A DNA stretch of 64,000 bases from Nitrosopumilaceae archaeon (lineage in GTDB: Archaea; Thermoproteota; Nitrososphaeria; Nitrososphaerales; Nitrosopumilaceae), in assembly GCA_030041535.1 (NCBI GenBank), contig JASHNR010000037.1:33719-97718 (forward strand). The letters run 5' to 3'. A model generated the notes under the pieces. That model ran no database searches and was not told the DNA's origin. It saw only the letters and a program-made list of their open reading frames with translations. Each line of letters opens with the position of its first letter. The stretch's first letter is position 1. Made by a program: the position numbers and the translations under genes. Below, one piece after another: positions 1 to 9,085 of the stretch.

Positions 1-1944
1 TCGCTGACATATTATACTAATTGAAGGCAGGTTGCAGTTTTTGCACATTCTGTTATTGATGTTACAGTAAAAGTTGGGCTGTCTTGTTGCCTTGAGAAGA
101 TCGCGCGATGCACCGCCCTTGCTTCCAACCGGAAAGAGGGTATGGACTGGAGGCTTCATCTTTCTAAGTGACGCCTTTTCAGGCCTGCCAACCCTTACAC
201 CTACTGCCGTTGAGAATTTAGGCCTTATCTTGATTCCAGATGATATTGAGATTATCTCTGGGACTAATAGTGTCTTGTCCAATTGAATTGGTTTTCTAAA
301 AAGCAAATAAGAAAAAATTTTTGCCTCATCGTCTTTTAGCATGATTGTGTTGCCTGCCAACTCGTGGGGCACGCCAAGTTTTTCCAAGACCTCTTTTACG
401 TCTTTGTGATAAATTATTAGATCTGATTCTATCTTGTCTGGATTGAGGATCTTTTCTAGTTCTTCAGCTGTAATCTGGTCCCAATAATACAGATAGTATG
501 GGTGGAGTCCGATTCCAAAATTAAGTGATATTCTAAATGCCTCTTCAAGATCTGGAATCTTATGTATATTGCTTAATAGATCAGTGTCATCTGGTTCATA
601 CTTTGCAACCTTTTCTTTTAGTTCCTCAATCCAGAATTCCTCAACATATCCAGTTGGGACAAGCTCTGCATTGTTCTCAAGAAAGTCGCCGTAGCTTATG
701 AGAATGTCTCCAAGATGTAGAATTTTTTCAATGTGGGGTTTTAGCTGAATCCCATGTGAGGTGTCTCTTATCTTAACTACACTTCCATTGTCTAGTCTGA
801 CAATGGGAGTATCAATTGAATCGACAAATGCAATAGTTGAGGCTTTTCCTGGTATGTCAAGTTTTATCTGAGTGCCAACTGCAATTACATGATCTAAAAT
901 TTCTGCAATGACTGGGTGAACCCCAACTGATGCAAATCCTGTATTACATGCGCGTCCATATCGTAGCCTGAACCCGCCAAGTTTTTTTGGCATTGAAAGA
1001 ACGGACCTGCCAGTAATTACCTCCCTCATCCTGTGTGCTGCTGCGTCCTCGTCTCCAGTCTGGATGGCGCCCTTTAGGTCCTTGAGCCACTCCCAGCCAT
1101 CTAGTTTGAATAAATCAATGAGTTTTAGCAGTTTGCGAGACCTGCCAATAAGCCCATCGTTGAGTACACGAAGTGCCCCTCCCCGAACTCTGTTGGTGTT
1201 TATTCTTACCATGTTTCTGTGACTTACAATCTCTACTGGGTCGGTGTCGATGCCGTTAAGCTCTACAGGAAGGTTGGAAATGGTAGTTATCACATCCTCA
1301 TCAGGAACATGGAACTGAAAGCTTCCTACCTCTCTCTCATAGAGACGTAATTCCTCTACAAATCGGCCCGTCTCATCATCGTAGGAATTGGCTTTGTATT
1401 TGTCAAGTCCGGCGATCTTGCGTACATGGTCTGCAATAAGTATGGTAGATGCCGCTTCCGTGCCCCCTGCAGAACGTATGGGTCCTGCAAATGAGACTGA
1501 CAGATAGTCAGAGCCATCGGCATTCTTCTTTATCTTAACCTCGCTTATTCCCTGAAGTGGGGCTATTGTTACGCCTTCGGTCACTATTGCCAGTCCCACG
1601 CGCACAGCCAGGTCAAGCTTCTCTTGCAGCTCTGTCTCAGGACTCAAATATTTGCCCTGGGCTATCTCTTCTGCAAGTTTGAGTGCGGCTAGCTCCTTTG
1701 TTGTTGTCTGGATGAGGTTTCGGAGATTTTCCGTGACATCAATGTCGTGCATTTTGGACACACGATCAGCCAAGTCAAATGCTATCTTGGGCTCTACCAT
1801 TCCAGAGGAATCTGCCAATGTGGCCTTTGCAGCAGCAGCTTTTTCAAAAATTGAAAAGACTTCATTTGATAGCTTGCTGTAATAATCAAAATATGACTCG
1901 GGCATTGGGACTTCCTTGAGTCTCAATGCTATGTTTTCAGACAT
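1..1944 (-). CDS. polC: DNA polymerase D large subunit DP2 (partial, C-terminus beyond window start)
   Basis: Minus-strand reading from ATG at 1944: MSENIALRLKEVPMPESYFDYYSKLSNEVF...VSFAGPIRSAGGTEAASTILIADHVRKIAGL...; characteristic PolD DP2 sequence; open to window edge. Confidence 0.93.
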   Translation of the reverse strand, partial: MSENIALRLKEVPMPESYFDYYSKLSNEVFSIFEKAAAAKATLADSSGMVEPKIAFDLADRVSKMHDIDVTENLRNLIQTTTKELAALKLAEEIAQGKYLSPETELQEKLDLAVRVGLAIVTEGVTIAPLQGISEVKIKKNADGSDYLSVSFAGPIRSAGGTEAASTILIADHVRKIAGLDKYKANSYDDETGRFVEELRLYEREVGSFQFHVPDEDVITTISNLPVELNGIDTDPVEIVSHRNMVRINTNRVRGGALRVLNDGLIGRSRKLLKLIDLFKLDGWEWLKDLKGAIQTGDEDAAAHRMREVITGRSVLSMPKKLGGFRLRYGRACNTGFASVGVHPVIAEILDHVIAVGTQIKLDIPGKASTIAFVDSIDTPIVRLDNGSVVKIRDTSHGIQLKPHIEKILHLGDILISYGDFLENNAELVPTGYVEEFWIEELKEKVAKYEPDDTDLLSNIHKIPDLEEAFRISLNFGIGLHPYYLYYWDQITAEELEKILNPDKIESDLIIYHKDVKEVLEKLGVPHELAGNTIMLKDDEAKIFSYLLFRKPIQLDKTLLVPEIISISSGIKIRPKFSTAVGVRVGRPEKASLRKMKPPVHTLFPVGSKGGASRDLLKATRQPNFYCNINNRMCKNCNLPSISIICQR

Positions 1945-1945
1945 G

Positions 1946-2695
1946 TTACTTCCTTATGGACTGGATGGTTTTTACTATATCTGCGATTGTTTTGAAACTT
2001 CCGCCTTTTTCAATAAATGTGCCAATTACTATGGCATCAGCACCTGCCTTCACGATCTCGCCAGCAGTATGAGTATTTCTAATTCCCCCGCCAACTATGA
2101 GAAATCCCTTGAAGAGTTTTCTAACAGCTGCTACCATCTCTGGCCTAACGTTTGATTTTGCGCCAGAGCCTGCTTCAAGATATACAAATCTCATGCCCAT
2201 GAATTGTGCAGACAGTGCATACATGGCTGCCAAGCTTGGCTTGTCAAATGGGATGGTTCTTGCAGAACCAACATGCCATACTGTTGTGCCCTCACCAATT
2301 ATGATATAGGCTGTTGGCAGAGGCTCTAGACCAAATCTAAGTACATTTGGAGCCCCCAATGCCTGAGCCTGGGAGATAAAGTATGGGTTATCAGAATTCA
2401 ATAGCGAGCTAAACAATATGGCGTCTGCTCCAGGAACAACACCTGTAACATTTCCTGGAAATAGTATCACAGGAATCTTGACAGATCTTTTGATACTTTT
2501 GACGGTTTCTGCCATGGCTATCTGGTCAGTTGCAGATGAACCTCCAACCAGTATGATTGAGGCGCCACTCTTTTCTGCATCCTTGGCAAGCTGTGATGCA
2601 GAATTTTTTCCATCATTTTCAGAGTCAATTAATACGAATAGTAAAGCCCCTTTCTTCTTTCTGGAGGCGTTTAGGTATCTTTCTACATTTTGCAT
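1946..2695 (-). CDS. Geranylgeranylglyceryl phosphate synthase
   Basis: 249 aa TIM-barrel: LIDSENDG...FPGNVTGV...YLEAGSGA...VGGGIRN. Confidence 0.9.
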   Translation of the reverse strand: MQNVERYLNASRKKKGALLFVLIDSENDGKNSASQLAKDAEKSGASIILVGGSSATDQIAMAETVKSIKRSVKIPVILFPGNVTGVVPGADAILFSSLLNSDNPYFISQAQALGAPNVLRFGLEPLPTAYIIIGEGTTVWHVGSARTIPFDKPSLAAMYALSAQFMGMRFVYLEAGSGAKSNVRPEMVAAVRKLFKGFLIVGGGIRNTHTAGEIVKAGADAIVIGTFIEKGGSFKTIADIVKTIQSIRK

Positions 2696-2729
2696 ATAAC
2701 TGGTTGATGACTATTCGTTAAAAGTTTAA

Positions 2730-3122
2730 TTGAATAAAGTTATACAGATATGTATAGCTTTGAATACACTTCCAGAAGACAATTTGAATAATATAATAAA
2801 ACAAATTATAAAAAAATCATCATTTACAGAGCGTCAAATTGAAATTATTTTAAAAAGGAGGCGACTGTTAGACCCGCAATTTACCATAACTAGAGGGGCT
2901 TTCTATAGGCAGGTTGGACAGTCCCAAGAGAAGTTCCAGGCGTTGTGCTATTCCTGGATACTGCTCAGGGCACTAGGTATTCTTCGTGAAGAGGACATGG
3001 ATGTGATAAATCGCCTCTCAGAGCAGGTTTCTGTGATAAAAAACAGTGATGTTTTCCCTGAACGTGAGGAACAGGTCATCATTGTGATACAAGAGTTGCT
3101 AGTACGAATGTGTAAACTGTGA
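2730..3122 (+). CDS. Conserved hypothetical protein (thaumarchaeal)
   Basis: 130 aa ORF with TTG start, follows the GGGPS promoter region; charged helical composition. Confidence 0.6.
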   Translation: MNKVIQICIALNTLPEDNLNNIIKQIIKKSSFTERQIEIILKRRRLLDPQFTITRGAFYRQVGQSQEKFQALCYSWILLRALGILREEDMDVINRLSEQVSVIKNSDVFPEREEQVIIVIQELLVRMCKL

Positions 3123-3244
3123 TTTTTTATGCGTGTAGACGTGTTATGCACGAATAGTTTGTGATAAACATGTTTGTGATTGATGTGTATTGTGTGAAAT
3201 TATTTTATTCAAAGATGATAAATCACATTGGTTTATGATATGTA

Positions 3245-3805
3245 GTGATGTTAGTAGACATAGACGTAGGAACGATTTTGGGTGTAATAGCCTCGTTTAT
3301 GATTGGTATTGCATGCATAGCAGTATACAACAAGGTCAAACCACGCCTAGGTTCACAGAGCAATGATCTAAAAATTTTGGTAGAACGACTACAATATTAT
3401 GAAAATTTATTAATAGATATGAAAATAAAGTTAGATTCATTAGAACTAGCCAAGGAACCTGAAGAACTTGTACAGGCACAAATTCCAAGGCCAAAGGAAC
3501 AGAAGCAAGAGCCATCCATAGCCACGGAGACAAGAGAGGAGAAACCAAAGGAGAGAATACATAACATGAGTTTTGGAAGCGCCATAGAGTACGTGTTGCG
3601 ATTAATCACAGAAAAACCCATGACATCACGTGACATCCAGGTCACAATAGGAAGAACACGTGAACATACATCACGTATGATGAAAAAACTCTTTGAGGAG
3701 GGTTTGGTTGAACGAGACATGCGGACAAAGCCCTTTACTTACAAGATAACTGAAAAAGGGCTCATTAGGATAGGGTCGCTAAAGGCCCCAACAGTAGAAA
3801 CCTAG
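3245..3805 (+). CDS. Membrane-anchored winged-helix (MarR-like) transcriptional regulator
   Basis: N-terminal TM helix (VGTILGVIASFMIGIACIAVY), coiled region, C-terminal wHTH (KPMTSRDIQVTIGRTREHTSRMMKKLFEEGLVERD). Confidence 0.7.
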   Translation: MMLVDIDVGTILGVIASFMIGIACIAVYNKVKPRLGSQSNDLKILVERLQYYENLLIDMKIKLDSLELAKEPEELVQAQIPRPKEQKQEPSIATETREEKPKERIHNMSFGSAIEYVLRLITEKPMTSRDIQVTIGRTREHTSRMMKKLFEEGLVERDMRTKPFTYKITEKGLIRIGSLKAPTVET

Positions 3806-3845
3806 TGGGGTTTGATTTCAGTCGTCCGTCAGAGTTTTGATCTTG

Positions 3846-3865
3846 GTTTTGGCCTGTCCTTGGAT
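3846..3865. repeat. Left arm of 20-nt perfect inverted repeat
   Basis: GTTTTGGCCTGTCCTTGGAT; reverse complement at 4682-4701. Confidence 0.85.
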
Positions 3866-3999
3866 CTTGGTTTTAGAGGCTTTTGGTTGTTGCAGGTTAT
3901 CCAAATGGGTTTTTGGGTCCAAAATAGAGAAAAATTATCGTAAATTATTAATCTTATTTTATTATAAAATCTTAAATTATTGAATTTATAATAAGTGGT

Positions 4000-4155
4000 A
4001 TGTCAGACGCAGAACAGCTCATAAAGATAACCACAGCAGGCACGATCTCAATCCCGAAGGACTTTAGGAGATACCTTGGCCTTCAGAAGGGAGATTATGT
4101 TAAGGTAACAGTTGAGGGGGATCGTTTGGTTGTCAAAAAGGCAACAATTTCTTAA
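4000..4155 (+). CDS. AbrB/SpoVT-type DNA-binding protein (51 aa)
   Basis: Not in ORF track: MSDAEQLIKITTAGTISIPKDFRRYLGLQKGDYVKVTVEGDRLVVKKATIS*; typical swapped-hairpin AbrB domain. Confidence 0.85.
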   Translation: MSDAEQLIKITTAGTISIPKDFRRYLGLQKGDYVKVTVEGDRLVVKKATIS

Positions 4156-4547
4156 GTCGTAGGCCGTTCTCTTTGAGCCAGTTTGAGTATCTGGTAGCTC
4201 CATTCCTTCCCGTTTCTCTCTCTTGCAACTCTTCCTTTAAGAGCAAACCTTGAGAGGTATGTGGATATCACACTTAATTTGATCGGCTCCTCATACTCGT
4301 CCTCATATTTTTCAAGGATTAATGAAGAAGTAAACTTACCCATTGGGAAGTGCTTGTCCACAATGTTCCATATTTTGGCCCCAACAGTATCGGGTTGTAC
4401 TGATTCCTCGGGCTCCTCTATATTCATCAAGTCCATTAACTCAAATATCTTTAGCATTTTTTCACGGGTAACATTGCCCTCTAGGCTAAGGTTGTACTTG
4501 GCTCCTTCTGCGTCCTCCAAGTCTATTCGTATTCGTTTTCGGGCCAT
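4152..4547 (-). CDS. Conserved hypothetical protein, probable winged-helix
   Basis: 131 aa, convergent with the AbrB gene (4-nt overlap); C-terminal VISTYLSRFALKGRVARERNGKEWSYQI resembles wHTH. Confidence 0.55.
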   Translation of the reverse strand: MARKRIRIDLEDAEGAKYNLSLEGNVTREKMLKIFELMDLMNIEEPEESVQPDTVGAKIWNIVDKHFPMGKFTSSLILEKYEDEYEEPIKLSVISTYLSRFALKGRVARERNGKEWSYQILKLAQRERPTT

Positions 4548-4681
4548 TGTGATCGATCAAGTTAACACCTTAACACTTGAACAGATCATAGAAGAATTGT
4601 TAACAATCAAGTTTGTTAACATTCACTGCGTAACTCAGGCGTGGGTACTTTTCCCATCTTAACGGTCTTCTTCATGCTTTT

Positions 4682-4701
4682 ATCCAAGGACAGGCCAAAA
4701 C
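4682..4701. repeat. Right arm of 20-nt perfect inverted repeat
   Basis: ATCCAAGGACAGGCCAAAAC, ends 3 nt before ORB-like box 1. Confidence 0.85.
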
Positions 4702-4704
4702 TAT

Positions 4705-4728
4705 GCCTAGAGTGGAAATAAAGGGGTC
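4705..4728 (+). repeat. ORB-like origin recognition box 1
   Basis: GCCTAGAGTGGAAATAAAGGGGTC, identical to 4767-4790; resembles archaeal ORB core (AGTGGAAAnnAAGGGG). Confidence 0.8.
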
Positions 4729-4766
4729 CATTCAGGCATATTAACAATGTTAAGGACCATCTTCAC

Positions 4767-4790
4767 GCCTAGAGTGGAAATAAAGGGGTC
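4767..4790 (+). repeat. ORB-like origin recognition box 2
   Basis: 24/24 identical to 4705-4728, 62 bp centre-to-centre. Confidence 0.8.
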
Positions 4791-4859
4791 ATTTCGGGCT
4801 TTTTCTGGTTCCATCTTAACACCAACTTCACTAACTGTTAACCACTTCTAGGAATACCC

Positions 4860-4882
4860 ACACACCTATTCTTCCACTCTAG
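4860..4882 (-). repeat. Inverted, degenerate ORB-like box 3
   Basis: Reverse complement GCTAGAGTGGAAGAATAGGTGTG; 17/22 matches to boxes 1/2 including the CTAGAGTGGAA half. Confidence 0.65.
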
Positions 4883-4987
4883 CTTTATTAAAAATAATTT
4901 TTTTTAAGAAAATAAAAATAATTAATGATATACTAAATTTGAATTAGTTATTCTATTCTAATCTAATTAGTATGGTAGAGTCCTTAT

Positions 4988-6229
4988 GTGGACAGAGAAG
5001 AAACAATGGTGTGTGGGTTGATGACAAGAGATCCAGTTGATAAATTACTTGATGATGCAGCAAGCGGCAAATCATTATTCAAAAATAGAGAGGTATTGCA
5101 TTTTACATTCATACCAGATATGGTATTACATAGAGACGACGAGCAAAAAAAAGTTACCCAATCACTTATTCCATTGCTGAAAAAGGGCAGGCCATCAAAC
5201 CTGTTGATATATGGCAAACCGGGAACAGGAAAGACACTAGTTGTAAAAAAAGTACTAGACAAGATTCAAGAGCGAGTCAAGGATGGTTCATTCCCAATAC
5301 AACTACTATACGCAAATGCAAAAGAAGAGACTACACTATACGGCCTTTTGGTAAAATTTGGCCGCCAACTGGGACTTGCATCACAAAAGGAGCTACCGAC
5401 AACCGGACTGTCAATCAGTGAAGTCTTCAACAGGCTAATAGCAGTAATTGAAAAGAATGCCCTCAATACCGTCTTTGTAGTAGATGAGATTGATTATCTG
5501 GCAGAACTAGTATCAAAGACAGGAAAAGATGTCTTTTATTCATTAACACGAGCAAATGAGAGGCTAAAAAAAGGCTCACTTACCTTGATTGGCATATCAA
5601 ATGACCTGACATTCAAAGAAAGACTGGACCCCCGAGTTTTAAGTAGCCTAAGTGAGGAAGAGATTGTCTTTACCAACTATACAGTTAACCAGATCAAGGA
5701 GATATTGATAGACAGGATCAAGGAGGCCTTTATTCTAAACATAGTGAACCCGGCTGCTCTGAACTTATGTGCTGCAATGTCAGGCCAGGAACATGGCGAT
5801 GCTAGGCGGGCAATAGACCTACTTCGTGTAGCAGGCGAGATAGCAGAACGAGAGCAGTTTGATATTATAACAGAAGACCACATTCGTAGGGCCTCACTGA
5901 AGATGGAAGAGGATAAGGAAACAACAGCACTCAACTCATACCCCCTCCATGAAAAACTACTCATACTTGCAGTAATGAAGGCAAACGGCAACAGTACAGG
6001 TGAGATATATCAGTCCTACAAGAATCTCTGCAAGGTTACAAGACAGAAGGAGCTTACACAGCGCAGAATAACCCAAATGCTAAGCGAGATTGAGATGACA
6101 GGGCTAATCTCAGGCAAGATAATTCACCAAGGCATGCATGGAAGAACAAAGAAATTTGCTTTGACACTAAATCCAGACACTGTAAAAAAAGCATTCAAGG
6201 AAGATCTGGTCTTGGAAGATCTTCTGTAA
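4988..6229 (+). CDS. cdc6: Orc1/Cdc6 replication initiator AAA+ ATPase
   Basis: 413 aa; Walker A YGKPGTGKT, Walker B VFVVDEIDYL, sensor and C-terminal WH domain. Confidence 0.95.
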   Translation: MDREETMVCGLMTRDPVDKLLDDAASGKSLFKNREVLHFTFIPDMVLHRDDEQKKVTQSLIPLLKKGRPSNLLIYGKPGTGKTLVVKKVLDKIQERVKDGSFPIQLLYANAKEETTLYGLLVKFGRQLGLASQKELPTTGLSISEVFNRLIAVIEKNALNTVFVVDEIDYLAELVSKTGKDVFYSLTRANERLKKGSLTLIGISNDLTFKERLDPRVLSSLSEEEIVFTNYTVNQIKEILIDRIKEAFILNIVNPAALNLCAAMSGQEHGDARRAIDLLRVAGEIAEREQFDIITEDHIRRASLKMEEDKETTALNSYPLHEKLLILAVMKANGNSTGEIYQSYKNLCKVTRQKELTQRRITQMLSEIEMTGLISGKIIHQGMHGRTKKFALTLNPDTVKKAFKEDLVLEDLL

Positions 6230-7660
6230 CTAATCTTCTTTCTCGGTAAAATCTTTTGTAAAGACCTTCATTGTAGCCAAGTTGATAATTATGGCAATTC
6301 CAGGTGTTGGCACAATACCGCCGCTTGCCTGATAGTCAGTCTGACTCTGCCAGGCCCCGGAATTGACTATCAGTGTTCCTTTGTACATGTCAAGGTCGAC
6401 AACATGAACATGGCCGGAATGAAAGATATCTGGAACCTCATTTATCACCATAAAATCTTCAAGCTCGGGTGCAATTGGGGTGCGCTTTCCATAAATCGGG
6501 CTGAGGTGCCTTGTCCTCAACAGTGCTCGCATTGCCCTTGCTGGCTGTGCATAGCTTAGGCCCGGAGTAGTTCCTACTACATCATCAAGGCTCTGACCGT
6601 GAAACATTAACACCTTTACGCCATTAAGATCCAAAAAGGCAGGATTTCCTAGCATGAAAAAGTTCTCTCTATTCCACAAACTCATATTATGTTTTTCCGG
6701 TATGGCAGGCTGGGGAAGGGCCCTCCTACCTGGGTCATGATTGCCAGGAATTATGAATGTCTTGATGTGTTTTGGAATCTTGTCTAACATCTGGGCAGCC
6801 TTTGCCATTTGCTCGTCCATATCCATGATAAGCAATTCCTTATCTTGATTTGGAAAGATTCCAATCCCATCAATAATGTCCCCGCCTATCAAGAGAAATC
6901 GGACTTTTCTTGCTACTGGATCGGGGCTTGAAAGCCAGGAAATAAAATCTGTAAATTCCTTTTCCATAAAGTACTTGCTACCTACGTGAATATCTGATAT
7001 CAGGACAGCATACGTCTCAGTCTTTGAGCGATTTGCTATATGATCTGGTACATCTGGGACTAGAAGTTCCTTTGCGATAAATCCACCATTTTTGCCATTT
7101 GTAACGCCTACCATTACAAACTGGTCCATTAAAAGCGAGTTTGCAGTATCCTGCAATTCTTGGTTCCACACCAGAATCTCTACAGAACCGGTAGGATCAT
7201 CCACTATTATCTTGGTTACATCCCGCTCAATCTTTCTGTCCATCAGAAGGCCTGCAACAAATGTCTCCTCGCCAAGCTTACCATCTGTCACATTTTTAAT
7301 TGGGGTAAGTTTCTTTGCCTGTGATCTCTGCATCATTATTTTAAGTAGTTTTGAATATCTGTCAGAAAAAAGTGATGTAAAACCATCTATTCCCTCTGCC
7401 GATGTGATCTTTTTTGTAGGATCAAACAATATCTCATGTCTGTCCTCCACACCGCCGTCAACTTCTGATTCTACAAACATTTTGAGGTCGCTTTGATTTA
7501 TCAAAAACAAGTTTTGCTTTGCCTTTTCACGAACAACCTGTTTAATTATATTCTGGAGTTCCTTTGCATCTATCTTTTCTAATATCTTAAAAGCATCAGG
7601 ATGAATCTGAAATCCCCTACTTAGGGCATATGTTACTGCTGAGGATACCGCTTCTTTCAC
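6230..7660 (-). CDS. polB: DNA polymerase D small subunit DP1
   Basis: 476 aa; OB-fold plus calcineurin-like phosphoesterase (ISDIHVGSK, GGDIIDG, IPGNHDPGR, FHSGHVH). Confidence 0.92.
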   Translation of the reverse strand: MKEAVSSAVTYALSRGFQIHPDAFKILEKIDAKELQNIIKQVVREKAKQNLFLINQSDLKMFVESEVDGGVEDRHEILFDPTKKITSAEGIDGFTSLFSDRYSKLLKIMMQRSQAKKLTPIKNVTDGKLGEETFVAGLLMDRKIERDVTKIIVDDPTGSVEILVWNQELQDTANSLLMDQFVMVGVTNGKNGGFIAKELLVPDVPDHIANRSKTETYAVLISDIHVGSKYFMEKEFTDFISWLSSPDPVARKVRFLLIGGDIIDGIGIFPNQDKELLIMDMDEQMAKAAQMLDKIPKHIKTFIIPGNHDPGRRALPQPAIPEKHNMSLWNRENFFMLGNPAFLDLNGVKVLMFHGQSLDDVVGTTPGLSYAQPARAMRALLRTRHLSPIYGKRTPIAPELEDFMVINEVPDIFHSGHVHVVDLDMYKGTLIVNSGAWQSQTDYQASGGIVPTPGIAIIINLATMKVFTKDFTEKED

Positions 7661-7735
7661 AAACTGTCATAATACAACTTTTAATTAAATCTGTTCGAAC
7701 TGTCAACCCTCAAATAACTCCTTAAAACAAACTCG

Positions 7736-8275
7736 TTGTTGATAAAAAGACGAATCCTAATTTTTCTGATCTTCATTGCAATATTTTCAATCGCATACTC
7801 TATTGGCAGTGAAAGTAACATATCCGAAGAAGATTCCAAGTCATTTGTTAAAGACTTTCAACATACTGTGGAAGGAATCGATGCAATAGGAATTTTTACT
7901 CATAACACAACTGTTGCATTACCCATGTTCCTACCAGGTTTTGGAATGGCTTGGGGTTCCTTTGCTGCATGGTCAACCGGGATGGCCTTTAAGGCATTGG
8001 TATCTACCACACCAGCACTTGCAAAACTTCCACCACTTGCAATAATCTACCTCTCACCTTTTGGCGTAATGGAGCTAATTGCCTATTCCATTGGAATGTC
8101 AAGAAGTTTTATTCTCATCAATACAATACTGAGGAGGGGAAACCTCAGAGAAATACTGCGTCCAACAGCAATTGAAATAGGAATTGTGATTGCATTGTTA
8201 CTGGCTGCAGCATTCATTGAATACGCTATGATCCAAGAATTTGGATCGGTATTGGTTCATCCCAAAACGCACTAG
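7736..8275 (+). CDS. Stage II sporulation protein M-like (DUF95) membrane protein
   Basis: 179 aa; multiple TM, FTHNTTVALPMFLPGFGMAWG and ELIAYSIGMSRS motifs. Confidence 0.7.
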   Translation: MLIKRRILIFLIFIAIFSIAYSIGSESNISEEDSKSFVKDFQHTVEGIDAIGIFTHNTTVALPMFLPGFGMAWGSFAAWSTGMAFKALVSTTPALAKLPPLAIIYLSPFGVMELIAYSIGMSRSFILINTILRRGNLREILRPTAIEIGIVIALLLAAAFIEYAMIQEFGSVLVHPKTH

Positions 8276-8311
8276 ATTCGTTTTTATTTTAAAACAAAAC
8301 AGTCAAAGGTA

Positions 8312-9046
8312 ATGCTTGGTCTTAAGATTCACACACTTCCAAAACTAAACAAGCCCACAATGATAGCCGCACTTCCAGACATGGGAAATGTTGCAGGAAT
8401 TGGGATGGATTTTCTTGTAAAAAAACTAAAAGCAAAACTATTTGCAGAGATCTATGCATTCTGGCCGCCAGCAGTTTCGTATGAACAAGGACTGATAAAA
8501 TATGATCAATCAAGCTACAAATTTCATTATTTACAAAAGGAAAACATTGTGTTCTTTTCAGGAGAGTTTAATCCCTCTGATCCCCGGCGTCTTTACGAAT
8601 TGTGCTATGAGGTAGTTGGTATGGCAAAAAAACTCAAAGTAAGTACACTTTACTCCATCGGAGCTATCTTAAGGCAACCAAGTCCTGCCGAACCCAAACT
8701 GTTTGCTGCTGCAACAACACCAAAACATCTAAACTTGTTAAAGAAGAGAAATTTAGAACTGCTCAATACGCAAGGCCAGATAACTGGCTTCAATGGATTG
8801 GTACTAGGAATTGCAAAGGAAAAGCAACTTGACAGCATTTGCATCCTGGGAGAAATAGACAATCCAAACATCATTCAACCAAGGTCAGCTAAACTAATAC
8901 TTGCAAAACTTTTGCAAGTTCTAGAGCTTGGACCACTAGACATGAAAGAACTAGAAGAAGAGGAAAAGAGAAAACAGTTCATGGAACAGCAAATGAGCTA
9001 CATGAATGGACTAGCTAAAAGAGATAATCAACCGGGAATTGCCTAA
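8312..9046 (+). CDS. PAC2 family protein (proteasome assembly chaperone-like)
   Basis: 244 aa; ALPDMGNVAGIGMDFLVKKL...; GFNGLVLGIAKEK. Confidence 0.8.
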   Translation: MLGLKIHTLPKLNKPTMIAALPDMGNVAGIGMDFLVKKLKAKLFAEIYAFWPPAVSYEQGLIKYDQSSYKFHYLQKENIVFFSGEFNPSDPRRLYELCYEVVGMAKKLKVSTLYSIGAILRQPSPAEPKLFAAATTPKHLNLLKKRNLELLNTQGQITGFNGLVLGIAKEKQLDSICILGEIDNPNIIQPRSAKLILAKLLQVLELGPLDMKELEEEEKRKQFMEQQMSYMNGLAKRDNQPGIA

Positions 9047-9085
9047 TTGTTTGAAGAAATTACACCCAGCCATTAAATACGAGTT

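Larger units (their letters stand above)
4555..4985. other. Putative chromosomal replication origin (oriC) upstream of cdc6/orc1
   Basis: Intergenic; two 24-nt direct ORB-like repeats GCCTAGAGTGGAAATAAAGGGGTC (4705-4728, 4767-4790), an inverted degenerate copy (4860-4882), 8 TTAAC motifs, AT-rich tract 4884-4975. Confidence 0.75.

Noticed and set aside
74-286. 70-aa plus-strand ORF at the window start
   Set aside because: Antisense to the clearly conserved PolD DP2 coding frame; no recognisable features.
1652-2699. Plus-strand ORFs over DP2 and GGGP synthase
   Set aside because: Antisense shadow ORFs of strongly conserved minus-strand genes.
3785-3811. Possible fourth ORB-like sequence CCCCAACAGTAGAAACCTAGTGGGG
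   Set aside because: Needs a 2-nt gap to align with the ORB core and lies across the end of a coding region; too weak. The shared GGCCCCAACAGTA with 4378-4390 looks coincidental.
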